This document shows, piece after piece, positions 1 to 8,859 of a stretch of DNA of 15,473 bases. Numbering within the stretch: position 1 is the stretch's first letter; the number at the start of each line of letters is the position of its first letter. A program made the translations under genes and the position numbers. This DNA is from Spirogloea muscicola (lineage: Eukaryota; Streptophyta; Zygnematophyceae; Spirogloeales; Spirogloeaceae): the NCBI GenBank assembly GCA_009602725.1, contig WELB01000183.1:15384-30856 (forward strand), written 5' to 3'. The notes beneath the pieces were generated by a model that saw nothing but the letters and a program-made list of their open reading frames with translations, had not been told where the DNA came from and made no database searches.

Positions 1-506
1 TGGAGCGGCATGACGCCGGAGTGCTCCGCTGCCACCGCGAAGCCAGCCTCCACCAGGATGCTGTGCATCGCGTCCCGGAGGCGGTCGTGGGCCGCCGTCC
101 TCTCGCCGCCATGGGAACAGCGCAGGACGTGAGCAGCCAGCTCGCCAGGCTTGGCCCCTCGCTCGCCACACTGGCATTGACGCACGCCCTGGAGGCATGG
201 AGGCGGCAGCCCCAGGAGCCGGTGGACGGCAGTGCGAAACACCTCATCTGGGAGGGTCAGGGCGTCAGTGATGGGGAGTGCCTGGAGCCACGCCGCTGCC
301 CCCGCGGAGGAGGCCGAATGTAGTCTCGCGCGCCCGCGCAGGTCAGCCTCAGGAAGCTGCAGCACGGCGGTGGTGTAGGCGGCCTTGTCGACGACGGCCG
401 CGAAGCGCGCTTGGACTCGCAGGTCAGCGGTGTGCGCGAGGTGCGCAAAGGAGACCGCCTGGCCGGCCATGTCGGGGTGCGCCGCGAGCAGCTCCTGGTA
501 TGGCTT
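1..506 (-). mobile_element. Non-LTR retroelement ORF fragment, linker and zinc-knuckle region
   Basis: An uninterrupted minus-strand frame of 168 codons runs off the left edge; I translated it by hand from 506 down to 1. It aligns over its whole length with the right-hand element at 14015-15052: both share an 'SFA' block, a 'RGRARL/GQARLL' block and an 'RLLGLP' block. Both also carry C-x-C-x12-H-x3-C (left copy 'CQCGERGAKPGELAAHVLRC') followed by 'ERT..H..LRDAM' and '.SGVMP'. I read it as the stretch between the reverse transcriptase thumb and a C-terminal nuclease-like domain. The frame stays open upstream to a TGA near 588, but similarity begins only at about 506. The part seen has no stop or frameshift, so the element may be fairly young. 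The family assignment is inference; the homology between the two window copies is directly visible. Confidence 0.8.
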
Positions 507-885
507 GCCGCGCCTTGAGCGAGGGAGAAGGCCAGGGGAAGCGCTAAGAAGAACAAGCACACGAAGAAACAAAGCAGCTACGAATCACTCAGTAACCCCT
601 GCTAAGCAGCCGCAGATCAGAGATGCTAGGCTCCTGGAAGTGGGTCCCCTGGCTCAGAGCCAGAGGCAGCAGCAAAAAGGTTTACTCCGGACGACGCGCT
701 GGCCTCCTCCCACCATCTGGACGAGCCTCTCTCCCGTCAGCAGCCGCTTCACTCGTCTCACTCATCAGCACCCCCGCAGCCCAGAAAAGCCAGCAGCGAG
801 CCCAAGCCCAAGCCCCAACCCCCCCCCGCGCCTCCGCCGTCCCTGCCCCAGGCTCGCGCCCCGCTCGCCCCCGCCCGCCGGCGCC
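507..885 (+). promoter_or_regulatory. eIF3i upstream region and probable 5' UTR
   Basis: No gene is supported here. The interval lies between the left retroelement fragment and the eIF3i start codon and must hold that gene's promoter and 5' leader. The last 100 bp are extremely C-rich, which could be leader sequence. The only recognisable element is the box-1 remnant at 590-621. The reading frame of eIF3i is open upstream of 886, but the family normally begins at the Met-Arg-Pro-Ile start used here, so the open stretch is probably untranslated. I see no convincing TATA box. Confidence 0.4.
590..621 (-). repeat. Retroelement 3'-end box 1, copy A
   Basis: On the minus strand this reads close to GATCTGCGGCTGCTTAGCAG followed by GGGTTACTGAG. 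It is one of seven related boxes in the window (others at 6772-6815, 8390-8425, 9388-9425, 11008-11048, 13450-13486, 13865-13903). Elsewhere the box marks the end of retroelement coding sequence. Here it stands alone about 270 bp upstream of the eIF3i start codon. Confidence 0.6.
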
Positions 886-3092
886 ATGCGGCCCATCCTG
901 CTCAAGGGCCACGAGCGGCCGCTCACGTTCCTCAAGTACAACCGCGAGGGCGACCTGCTGGTGTCGTGCGCCAAGGACCACCAGCCCAACATCTGGTACG
1001 CCGACAACGGGGACCGCCTGGGCACGTACCGCGGCCACAACGGCGCCGTGTGGACCGCCGACATCACGCGCGACTCGCGCCGCCTCATCACCGGCTCCGC
1101 CGACCAGTCCGCCATGCTCTGGGACCTCGAGACCGGCGCGCAGGCCTTTGTCTTCCACTTTGACGCGCCCGCGCGGTCCGTCGACTTCTCGCACGGCGAG
1201 CACCTCGTCGCCGTCACCACCGACCCCTTCATGGGCGCCTCCTCCGCCGTCCACGTCAAGCGCATCGCCGACGACAAGGCCGACCGTGAGCGCCCACCCA
1301 CCTCCATATGCCGCGCCGCCCACGGCCGCCCCAGGGCGCGCAGCAGCGAGCCCTTACAGCTACTCTTTAGAGGCTCGATGGCACGATGCGCCCTCTTGGT
1401 GCGAGCCAGTGACAAGGCCCTGGCTTCACGCTGGTCGAGAGGGGCCTGCAGCCTTCAGCTCCTTGAGCCGGTGCCCCTCGCTTGGTGCTGCAGAGGACGA
1501 CGAGACCCTCCTGACGATCAAGGGCCCCGTGGGCCGCATCAACCGCTGCGTCTGGGGCCCGCTGAACAGGACGCTGATCGGAGCAGGGGAGGATGCCACC
1601 GTCCGCATGTGGGATGCTGAGGTGACTTGCTTTCTACCGATGCATCTCTTCTCTCCAATCTTTCTCTGGTGGTACACATCTGTTCCGTGCCCATCTGATC
1701 ACTACTCTCGGGCCCAGTCAGTACTCGGGCCCATGCTGCCACCTCTCTCCGCGTTCTTCGGAGCCCCTGAGCTTCGCTGTCTGGTTCTTTTTGGCCTTTC
1801 AGACCGGTCAGGTGCTCAAGGAGAGCGATGCTGAGACTGGGCACCAGAAGAGGATTGCATCGCTCGAAGTGTCAGCAGACGGCTCTCACTTCATCACTGG
1901 ATCCAACGACAAGTCTGCCAAGGTGAGGTTCTATTTGTGTTACCTGTCTGCCTACTGCACTGTGCAATAGATATTAGAGCTTCTCTTCCTCTCACTTGCG
2001 GCCTTGATTGTGAGAGCTTGGCACTGTGTCAACCCTTCAGAATCCACTTGATGGAGCAGCAAACTACGACTATGCTGTTGCTATTTTTCTGACTCTTTTG
2101 TCAGAGGGCCATGACAAGATGCTGGGGCGAGCTGCAAATGCTGCAGCTCCGGTTGCACCACTGCGCAGCCCTGTTTAAGTCATTACTTGCTTGAGCCTGC
2201 AGCTCTGGGATATCAGGACACTAGAGGCCCTCAAGACCTACTCGACGGAGCGGCCTGTTAATGCCGCATCTATTTCCCCCTTACTCGATCATGTATGTGA
2301 CCATCAACCCCCATCGCCCAACGTACATGCTGGCAGATGGCGGCCTCAGATTCTGGCTGTGTTATTGATATGTAGGCTGCTTGTTGACATGGAGGTATGC
2401 CTGGTCCCCGGTGGGTCAACTAGCAGGCAGGGTCCAGCAGCAGGCAGGGAGGCAGGACATGCATCTCGTGCCCTCCTGCTGAGATTTTCTGGAGCTACAA
2501 GAAGATGAAGGTCCACCCTTTGTCTTGTGCAGGTAGTCATTGGAGGTGGGCAGGATGCTGCCAGTGTAACCACGACATCATCAAGGGCTGGCAAATTCGA
2601 GGCAAAGTTCTTCCACAAGGTGCTCATCTTATGTCATTTGCGCTCGCGCTCGCAGTTGCAGAACAGGCATGGTCTGTCTAGCGGCAGGGCAGTTGTATGT
2701 CACAATTCAAGCCCCTATATGATGCTACCAATATCCCCGTACTCTCCTCTTATTGGCCTCCAGGTGTTTGAGGAGGAGATTGGTGGAGTGAAAGGCCACT
2801 TTGGTCCCATCAATGCGTTGTCGTTCAGCCCAGATGGGAGGAGGTAAGGCGCAATGCATCTGTGTCTGGCATGGCTTGTGGAAGAGCTTACTCAGTTCGT
2901 ACCAGCTTCACATTCTCTCATACTTACAATTATGGTGGCTTAGAGGATGCAGGAGGCAATGCACTCATTGGGCTGGCAGGTTGCACATCTCACTTGACGT
3001 TGGTGACTTGGTGCAGTTTTGCAAGTGGAGGCGAGGATGGTTATGTTCGGATACATCACTTTGACTCGGACTACTTCCATATAAAGATTTGA
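886..3092 (+). CDS. EIF3I: Eukaryotic translation initiation factor 3 subunit i (WD40), 7 exons
   Basis: Exons are 886-1285, 1494-1621, 1803-1922, 2203-2292, 2533-2619, 2764-2843 and 3017-3092. All six introns have GT-AG ends, and the joined 981 nt encode 326 aa, the usual eIF3i length. The protein is a seven-bladed WD40 propeller acting as a scaffold in the cytoplasmic eIF3 complex, which helps load mRNA and initiator tRNA on the 40S ribosome. Recognised blocks are the N-terminal '[15 protein letters not shown]', 'GHNGAVW...[12 protein letters not shown]' (about residues 50-85), '[16 protein letters not shown]', '[17 protein letters not shown]', '[12 protein letters not shown]', '[20 protein letters not shown]' and C-terminal '[16 protein letters not shown]'. 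Exon 1 uses almost only G/C at wobble positions while exons 3-7 use many A/T. It converges with the LCIB-like gene at 4146-5936. Confidence 0.97.
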
Positions 3093-3497
3093 AATTGTAC
3101 GTGCAAAGCGAGAGGGGTTTTCTCTAAGAGCTTGGATTTGTCTGCAGTCTGGAAGCTGATAAAGAAAGCAGGCACTCTTCATAAGCTTCAGGACGCAGGA
3201 CAGCTGCACGAGTATTGTACTCAACAAAGGTACCTACAGAGGTATTCCACCTCTTTTGGGACTCCCTTGGCACCCGTCTCGCACAATGCGGCATGAGGTC
3301 CACATCAACAGCACTTGTACACTTTGGCGGGTTTGGCAGGTGGCAAGCATATGACGACCTACATCCAGCATTGCCAAGAGCTGGTGATGAGCCTGTTGTG
3401 ATAATTGACGGGGTTTCGTTGATGGGCCAATTCATTCAGGACTAGGTGGGGCTTGACAGCTCAGAACAAGTTGACCCTGCTGTGCAATTTATTCGTA

Positions 3498-3531
3498 GTG
3501 CGTATGCCCCTTACACATGGGGCATACGCAC
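3498..3531. repeat. Perfect 13-bp inverted repeat with 8-nt loop
   Basis: The left arm is GTGCGTATGCCCC (3498-3510), the loop TTACACAT (3511-3518) and the right arm GGGGCATACGCAC (3519-3531). There is no mismatch, and the stem is GC-rich enough to fold stably in RNA. It lies about 400 bp past the eIF3i stop codon, so it is probably in that 3' UTR. On the minus strand the loop contains TGTAA, the green-algal poly(A) signal, and could serve the convergent LCIB-like transcript. Confidence 0.85.
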
Positions 3532-3914
3532 ACCTTGTGTGCTTCTTGCTTGTCCTGATTTGTACATCACATGTCAGCCTTGAGGTGGTGAACTTGGTAT
3601 CAGTTGCGCCTGCAGTTAGTCATGCAAGGGTGCTTCATTTGTCAGTCTGTTTTCGTACCTGCTCAGACCTGGGATCATATGTGACCATTGGACTCAGACT
3701 GTTTGTTGCGACATTTCAAACTTTCTCAGCCTTACTCTGCAGTACAGAAAGGGTGTAGCTTGAGTTTGAGGTGCACAATCATAGGCGCCAATACCTTGTG
3801 TGTTGAGTTTTCAGCAAGCTGAACATGCGGACTTCCTGGCAGGTTACAGCATACTGGTCCAAGTGCACATTAAGGTCAAATGAGGCGAAAGCAATGAGCA
3901 AAGTTGTTTATGCT

Positions 3915-3919
3915 GTAAA
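3915..3919 (+). terminator. Possible eIF3i poly(A) signal TGTAA
   Basis: This is a TGTAA pentamer about 820 nt past the eIF3i stop codon. It is the canonical green-algal polyadenylation signal, but a 5-mer occurs by chance often, so this is only a candidate. Confidence 0.3.
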
Positions 3920-4145
3920 GCCAATGGGCGGGCAATCAATGTGGTCGCACAGCTTTGTCCTCACTAGGGGGTATTGCATGAGACTTCTCTCGCAGGTCCT
4001 TGAAGCGTCAGCTGAGCAAGGGAGTACAGCTTTTCCTTGACTGAACTGAATGAATGCACACACTGTCCTACAGTAGCATTGGCAACTGATGTATCTCAGT
4101 CCCTCTTAGACCTGGACTGAAGTGGAGCTCAGACTACGACAGACA

Positions 4146-5936
4146 TCAGATCTCCTTCCGCTCGTTGCCGAGCATTGCGTACTTCTCCCCTGTAGATACA
4201 TAGCTGCGTCAGCTTAACATCCTCAAAGCAGTGTTAGTGCGGCCGGAGCACCTCGTTACAAGACAAGCCACACAAAGGAGTGAGCAAATTGCAGCATCTG
4301 CATGCATTACTGAAACAGGCTGAGGCACCTGGGAAGATATAGTCTTCAAAGCCTTTCTCTCCCGTGAAGGAGTCGGCGCCTGCATGAATTTGAACACCCG
4401 TGATAACGGCATAGTCCACTGTGCCTGTTATTCCAGCCTTGTGGATGTACGATTCGAGCTCCTTCGCTGTCACCTAGTATATGTTCACTTGTCACGCGAT
4501 CAATGCTAGAGATATCACATTTTGCCAGTCATACTACTGGCTGCAGAGGTCTCAGCTCAAGTGTGACTGAAACATTTCAAAAGCGTGGGCAAATGGAGCA
4601 TTGTAAGGTCCAAGAGTGCAGATTAGTGGCTGACCTCCATAGTCAACTTGGTAATATCTGCGAGGCTGAATTCTGAGGGCTTCTGAGGCAGGGCCTTGAT
4701 GTGTGAGCCCTGCAGCATGTAACACCAAGCTCTGGATTACGGCGCCATCTCTCTTGACAAAATAACTGTATCATTACATACCTCCTGAGATAGGTCCGCT
4801 TCTACAGTAGCCAAAGCCCAATGTGGCTGCCTATGAGAAGATTGAACCCGCACTCAGAGCTAGCCCCATCATGCATTCTCTGAAGGCCTGCTTAGAATTC
4901 AGCTTCTTGCACCAATCGTTATGGCTACTTGTGTGCTTACCAATCTCTTCTTCAGGAAGCTGACTTCCAACTCGTCCGCATCGAGGTCCGCATCAGGGAT
5001 CGAACCCTGATTGTGCGCGATCACTTTGTGCATTGCGAGAAGAGCGCCACAGGCACTGCTTGCCTGGCTTCTTCCGATCCTGTGGATTTTCCCCTGCTGC
5101 CCTGCAGCATTGAGAAGGAGATGCACCAGACTACATGAGGCTATGAGGTTACCTGTGACCCCTTGCAATGTTAGCTGCAAGACAGCGACGCTGTTTGGTC
5201 ACAGCCTTGCAAGCAGAGTCTGGCATGCGCCACGAAGACGGCTTACCTTCCTTGTCAATCCCAATGTGAGGGAAAGCAAAGAAAATATCTGCCATTGCAC
5301 GACCAGCTCCCGTCAGGGTCATGACAATGGTCACAATCTTTATGATAATGGTTGTCATGGATGGCGACGGACATCATGGACCGCAGCTATGCTGCGCAGC
5401 CCACAGTAGTGATGTGCAGTAAACATTTGATGAGAGACGCCGCTGGCTGCCACTCATCGAGAAGCTTGGACATGGAGAGGAGGCAGGTACGCATCAGCAG
5501 AACGACGTTGCCCTCACATTTCTCTGATCCGCTCTGGTTAGGCGCGTGGCTCATGCCAGCTTTGAGCCCCGTGGGGCCACAGGTGACGAGGCCCGCAAGC
5601 GCGGACATGTCGAAGGACTCCCCATAGATCTGGGAGCACGGCGGGCAGGCCGGGCGGTCTCAGCAATCAGCTGCCCGTCCAGGTCCACAGGAGTCGGCAT
5701 CAAGCAGGCAATGTCCCGAGATACAGAGAGCGGAGTGGAGGGGGGCAGGCCTCGTCGATCTTGCGGTAGAAGTGGTGGGTGATCTCGTCGCGGCACGTGG
5801 CGACGAGGGCAATGCTGTTGTCCTTGCTGAACCCCAGGTGGTCCAGGGAGCTGCGGACGGACTGCAGGAACTCGCCGTCGCGCTGGCAGCCGGGGAAGAG
5901 CGACTGTGCGGCTTTCAGCGCGGCGGCGGACGCCAT
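4146..5936 (-). CDS. LCIB/LCIC-like theta carbonic anhydrase family protein, copy 1, 7 exons
   Basis: Coding exons in transcript order are 5936-5751, 5629-5518, 5288-5247, 5101-4941, 4709-4635, 4473-4329 and 4189-4146. The joined 765 nt encode 254 aa. Family landmarks are 'FPGCQRDGEFLQSV' near residue 14, 'ATCRDEI' (C48, R49, D50), 'YGESFDMSALAGL' (64-76), 'GLKAGMSHAP', 'FFAFPHIGI' (H107), 'SSACGALLA' (C131), 'DYAVITGVQIH' and C-terminal 'YIFPGEKYAM'. In this family zinc is held by Cys-His-Cys as in beta-carbonic anhydrases, with an Asp-Arg pair nearby; all are present, so an active enzyme is plausible. In Chlamydomonas, LCIB and LCIC act around the pyrenoid to recapture CO2 in the carbon-concentrating mechanism. 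The start at 5936 has a strong GCCATGG context. An in-frame upstream ATG at 6062 would add 42 residues rich in Arg, Ser and Pro and lacking acids, like an organelle transit peptide. The first intron has a GC donor. Copy 2 lies 5.5 kb away on the same strand. Confidence 0.92.
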
Positions 5937-6230
5937 GGCGGGGCGCGGCGGGCGGGGAAGGCGCGCGGGGTGATGTAGGACAATGCTGGCCAAGCTCAAG
6001 CGAAGCCGACGGGGCGAGTGGAGCGTTGAGCGCGAGGCCGCGTGGCAGCTGTGCTGTTGCATCCCACCCGTCCACGCGGGCGCCCCGTCACCGGCTCCTC
6101 ATCCCCTGCGGATATGGGCAGCGACCGCTTCCCCCTCGTGTCCCCGCCTTGTCCCCTCGAAACAGGGCGGCTTCGCTCTGTGTTGCACCACTCGTTGCAC
6201 CCGCTTCTGCCTGGACCTCTCTGCTGATGT
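5937..6230 (-). promoter_or_regulatory. Upstream region of LCIB-like copy 1
   Basis: This GC-rich flank upstream of the start codon must contain the 5' leader and promoter. The gene's frame stays open back to an ATG at 6062, so part of it may be coding (a possible transit peptide). No retroelement hairpin is seen until 6283. I cannot identify a low-CO2 response element by eye. Confidence 0.4.
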
Positions 6231-6760
6231 CTTAGTCCTAGTCCTTCGCGCTCCGCCTCCTTCAGACCTTGTCCATTCCTTTGGGCTGGCCTTTCCCGGC
6301 CACCAGTCAATCAAGCCGCGCTTTCTCTCTGCTGGCCTCCTCTTAGATTCACGCGCCCCACGCGCCTTCGCGCTCTCTCCGTCATTCCTCCTTGGACCTT
6401 GTCCACTCTTTCTAGGCTGGCCTTTCCCAGCCCCTACCTTCAGTGGGCGAGCACTTCTCTTGGGCTGTGTGGTTCTGCGCTTTCCAGCCCCTTCAGACCT
6501 CGCTAAAGCTTTTGGCCCCTTTCTTGTCAATTCTTTGGGCTGCCCTTTCACAGCCACCGCTCCCAGAAATCTCTCTTGCCACCTTTCCGGCTTGTCCCTT
6601 GCTTTCCTGAGTGGTATCAGCTGCCTGAGTCCTCTTTGCGTGAATTAGCAACTTCCTTGCAGGGCTTCTCCATCTTCTTCTAGGCTGGCTTCTCAAAGCC
6701 ATCGCCCTGGGGAGACCCACTGTCTTTCTACTTTAAGTGGCCGCTGCAATTTGGGTACTC
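6231..6760 (+). repeat. Tandem-like array of four retroelement 3'-end hairpin modules
   Basis: Four plus-strand hairpins lie at 6283-6302, 6415-6432, 6538-6555 and 6683-6700, roughly 120-145 bp apart. Each belongs to the GGCTG-loop-CAGCC family; the first two are preceded by ACCTTGTCCA and the third by CTTGTCAATTC. The stems vary while keeping pairing: GGCTGG/CCGGCC uses one G-T wobble, GGCTGG/CCAGCC is perfect, and the fourth has only GGCT/AGCC. A looser pair (GGGCTG at 6462, CAGCCC at 6485) sits between the second and third. I see no coding sequence. It is either a stack of truncated element ends or a small satellite derived from them. Confidence 0.65.
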
Positions 6761-6771
6761 AATACTTTCCT

Positions 6772-7200
6772 TCAATAGCCCCTGGTCAGCAGCCGCAGAT
6801 ACGAGTAGCTTGCTACCGGCATAATTGTCAGCACATCAAATCCCAGAAGCAGTGCAGGCTGCCCGCAAGTGCACTGCAAAAGCCTGCGCACAATGCAGCG
6901 GGACTTACAGGCGCATGCAGAATGCCTGAGCGAGCAACTCAGCGGCATAGAAGCCGGGCTGCTCACCCGGCTTCTCTGGCCGTCGTCGTGTGATGGCACG
7001 CCAGGCAAATTATGCTGAAGAAGGTCGAGACACCAACTCCCAAATGCCCAGTGGTAGTCTCTGGCCAGCGCAGCACAATCAACACCAGCAGGGTGGTCCC
7101 GCATATGCCCTCTCCTTGCCGCTCGCAGCCTTGCTGACCGCGTGCCCAACCTCCTCCGCCGAGTCAGTGGGGCTTGCTGTGGTCGAGAGACTGTATATGT
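6772..7200 (-). mobile_element. Decayed retroelement C-terminal fragment
   Basis: A minus-strand frame reads '..GHMRDHPAGVDCAALARDYH' followed by 'WAFGSWCLDLLQHNLP'. This aligns with 'YADHPAGNEFVPLAVDVHG...RWLDLLQRLA' of the element at 8428-8853 and with the C-terminus of the element at 14015-15052. Its end carries box 1 (6772-6815, minus strand, CTGCGGCTGCTGACCAGGG). There are no reverse transcriptase motifs, so it is a 5'-truncated remnant, and the irregular frame suggests indels. Confidence 0.6.
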
Positions 7201-7800
7201 GACGTCCCGATCCCTGTACACACAGTTAGGGGGAGGTACGTCCTTATTGGAGTTTGGACAGGGGTTTCAAATGACTACCCCCCTACTCCAGCGGGCACAG
7301 CGCATGTAAGCGCACATAGCGCAGCGGAAGTCTTACCCTGGGGCACCGCCAGAAGGTGGTGACTCTCCTGAGGGTCTGGCTTAGTAGCTATCTCCACATG
7401 GAATGCTACATGGCACTTACAGAGAGCCGGCGATGTCCGCAGCGATGAGCTGCGGCGACGGGCTGGGCAGCAGACGGCGGCAGCAGAGGCTCTGGCAGTG
7501 GCTGCGGCAGCAGGCAAGCAGGGCTTTGGCGAGCCCTTTCTTTGCCTCACTTGGCGTCACTGGTCTGACTAATGAGTCTGGCCTCGGCCTACTACTTATA
7601 GCGTCCCATCTGCCACCTTCTCCCAGGGTTTGTGACGAGGGTTCCCCAAGGTCCACCCCGGGAGGGGCGGGCCCGACATGTCGACACCCGGGATGTTGAC
7701 ATCAGAATGTCGACAGCCGAAAAATGGTCGCGACTTCCGGACAGGCGCGTGCACGCGCGGTAAAAGCCCGGGCCTCAAACCGTACTAAGCTAAACGTTGT
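7201..7800. other. Unassigned intergenic stretch
   Basis: I find no gene or clear retroelement homology here. A purine-rich, CAG-like stretch around 7470-7530 gives Ala/Arg-rich frames with no family signature. The one structured item is the triple 9-mer at 7678-7715. The sequence probably includes decayed element pieces too degraded to read by eye. Confidence 0.4.
7678..7715. repeat. Three spaced copies of ATGTCGACA
   Basis: ATGTCGACA occurs at 7678-7686 and 7707-7715, with a one-base variant ATGTTGACA at 7693-7701, giving 14-15 bp spacing. TGTCGACA is self-complementary. A CCCGGG palindrome lies between the first two copies. The function is unknown. Confidence 0.6.
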
Positions 7801-7959
7801 GTAGCAAAGTTACCGGCATCGTTTGGCATTCCCAAGCGGAGTAGACGCGAAAGTAAACTCACAACCTCGTGATCCATCCCAAATCCTTAGGAGCAAATTT
7901 AAGGCCCGGAAAAAGAGAGAAGCTCTTTTCAAAAGTTCAGCCGAGTGAAAAAGGAGCTC

Positions 7960-8250
7960 ATCCGCGTAGCATGGAAGAGTAAACAAGGTCAAGAAGTAGA
8001 AGCTTCTTTCAAACATTGGAGTGGCTCTCCCAAACGGGGCCAAGGGCTGTGACTAGCCAGCCCGAAAAGAGTTGACAAGGTCCGTAGCTACTTGCATAGC
8101 TGTGTATTCTTTGCGGTTGCCCGGCCCCTTTCGACCTTGTCCATTCATCATAGGAAGAAAGAAACAGCTCGTCCAAATTGACAGCAGTGGCTATTTAGCA
8201 GTGCCTGTAATAGGGCTGCCCTTTCACAGTCATAGCCTCCTTCTGGTGGG
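7960..8250. repeat. Two retroelement 3'-end modules arranged head to head
   Basis: A minus-strand module has its hairpin at 8044-8063 (GGGCTG, 8-nt loop, CAGCCC), followed on that strand by a 'GGGAGAGCCACTCC' run. Immediately beside it, a plus-strand module at about 8090-8232 carries GCATAGCTGTGT, CCGGCCCCTTTCGACCTTGTCC and a degenerate hairpin at 8213-8232. The GCATAGCTGTGT and CGGCCC-CTTGT order matches the element inside intron 1 of LCIB-like copy 2, which supports homology beyond the hairpin. Confidence 0.6.
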
Positions 8251-8254
8251 ACTC

Positions 8255-8800
8255 ACACGGTCATGAACATAGCTCTTCCAATTGACAACGGTGGCTGTGA
8301 ATGGCCAGCCCAAAGGAATGGACAAGGTCTCAAGGGGCCGGATAGCGCAAAAAGCAGGACACTAAGTGCTAAGCGTCAGCAAGTGGGCTCTTAGTAACCT
8401 CGAGTCAGTAAGTGCAAGTCTGAGCGACTAGAGGGCGGAAACGTCGCCCTGACGGAACTCGGAGGCAGCAGCCAAGGCGCGGCCTGCACGCAAGTGCACG
8501 GCAAAGGCAAGGGACCTCTGCAGTGAGATGGCCAGGCGCATCCTGAAAACTTGAGCAAGCGACCCAGCGGCGTTGAAGCCGGGCTGCTCGCTCTGCTGCC
8601 CCTGGCGGCTGGACACTGCAAGCCTCGCCAGGCGTTGTAGGAGGTCGAGCCACCGAGTCCCAATTGCCCCGTGGACGTCTACGGCAAGCGGGACAAACTC
8701 GTTGCCGGCGGGGTGATCGGCGTATTGTCTCCGCTTGACGCCTGCCGCTTGGCGGACTGCGTAGCCCGCCTCCTGCGTAGCCCGACTCCCGGTCATGGCC
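8255..8800 (-). mobile_element. 5'-truncated retroelement copy with C-terminus and intact 3' end
   Basis: A minus-strand frame ending at the stop at 8428-8430 reads 'GYAV', 'YADHPAGNEFVPLAVDVHG', 'GTRWLDLLQRLARLA' and a tail 'LQRSLAFAVHLRAGRALAAA'. It matches the C-terminus of the element at 14015-15052, then extends beyond it. After the stop come box 1 (8390-8425), GACCTTGTCCATTC (about 8318-8331) and a hairpin at 8293-8310 (GGCTG, 8-nt loop, CAGCC). This copy gives the clearest order for the 3' end: C-terminal domain, stop, box 1, CCTTGTC, hairpin. No reverse transcriptase is present. Confidence 0.75.
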
Positions 8801-8859
8801 ACACTTAGAAGAGCTTCCTTCCCTTGTCCCCCGCTTTGCTGAGTGGGGTCCACTTTCCG

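Larger units (their letters stand above)
3093..4145. other. Shared 3' flank of eIF3i and LCIB-like copy 1
   Basis: This 1.05-kb stretch lies between two convergent stop codons and shows no recognisable protein; its short open frames have no family signature. It should contain both 3' UTRs. It has lower GC than the region upstream of eIF3i. Contents I can name are a perfect 13-bp hairpin at 3498-3531, a TGTAA at 3915-3919 on the plus strand, and a minus-strand TGTAA at 3844-3848. TGTAA is the usual poly(A) signal of green algae. Confidence 0.5.

Noticed and set aside
385-1620. A 411-codon plus-strand frame overlapping eIF3i exon 1
   Set aside because: Only the part from 886 to 1285 is eIF3i. 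Upstream is leader sequence and downstream is intron 1 read through; residues there match nothing.
2129-2149. 8-bp inverted repeat GAGCTGCA/TGCAGCTC in eIF3i intron 3
   Set aside because: It is short, lies inside an intron, is not related to the retroelement hairpin, and is within what chance would give.
3124-4040. Several open frames of 70-103 codons on both strands downstream of eIF3i
   Set aside because: None has a recognisable domain, and the interval is fully explained as convergent 3' UTRs.
5551-6075. A 174-codon minus-strand frame overlapping the LCIB-like copy 1 first exon
   Set aside because: It is a shifted-frame shadow in GC-rich sequence; the true frame carries the conserved 'FPG' and 'CRDEI' motifs.
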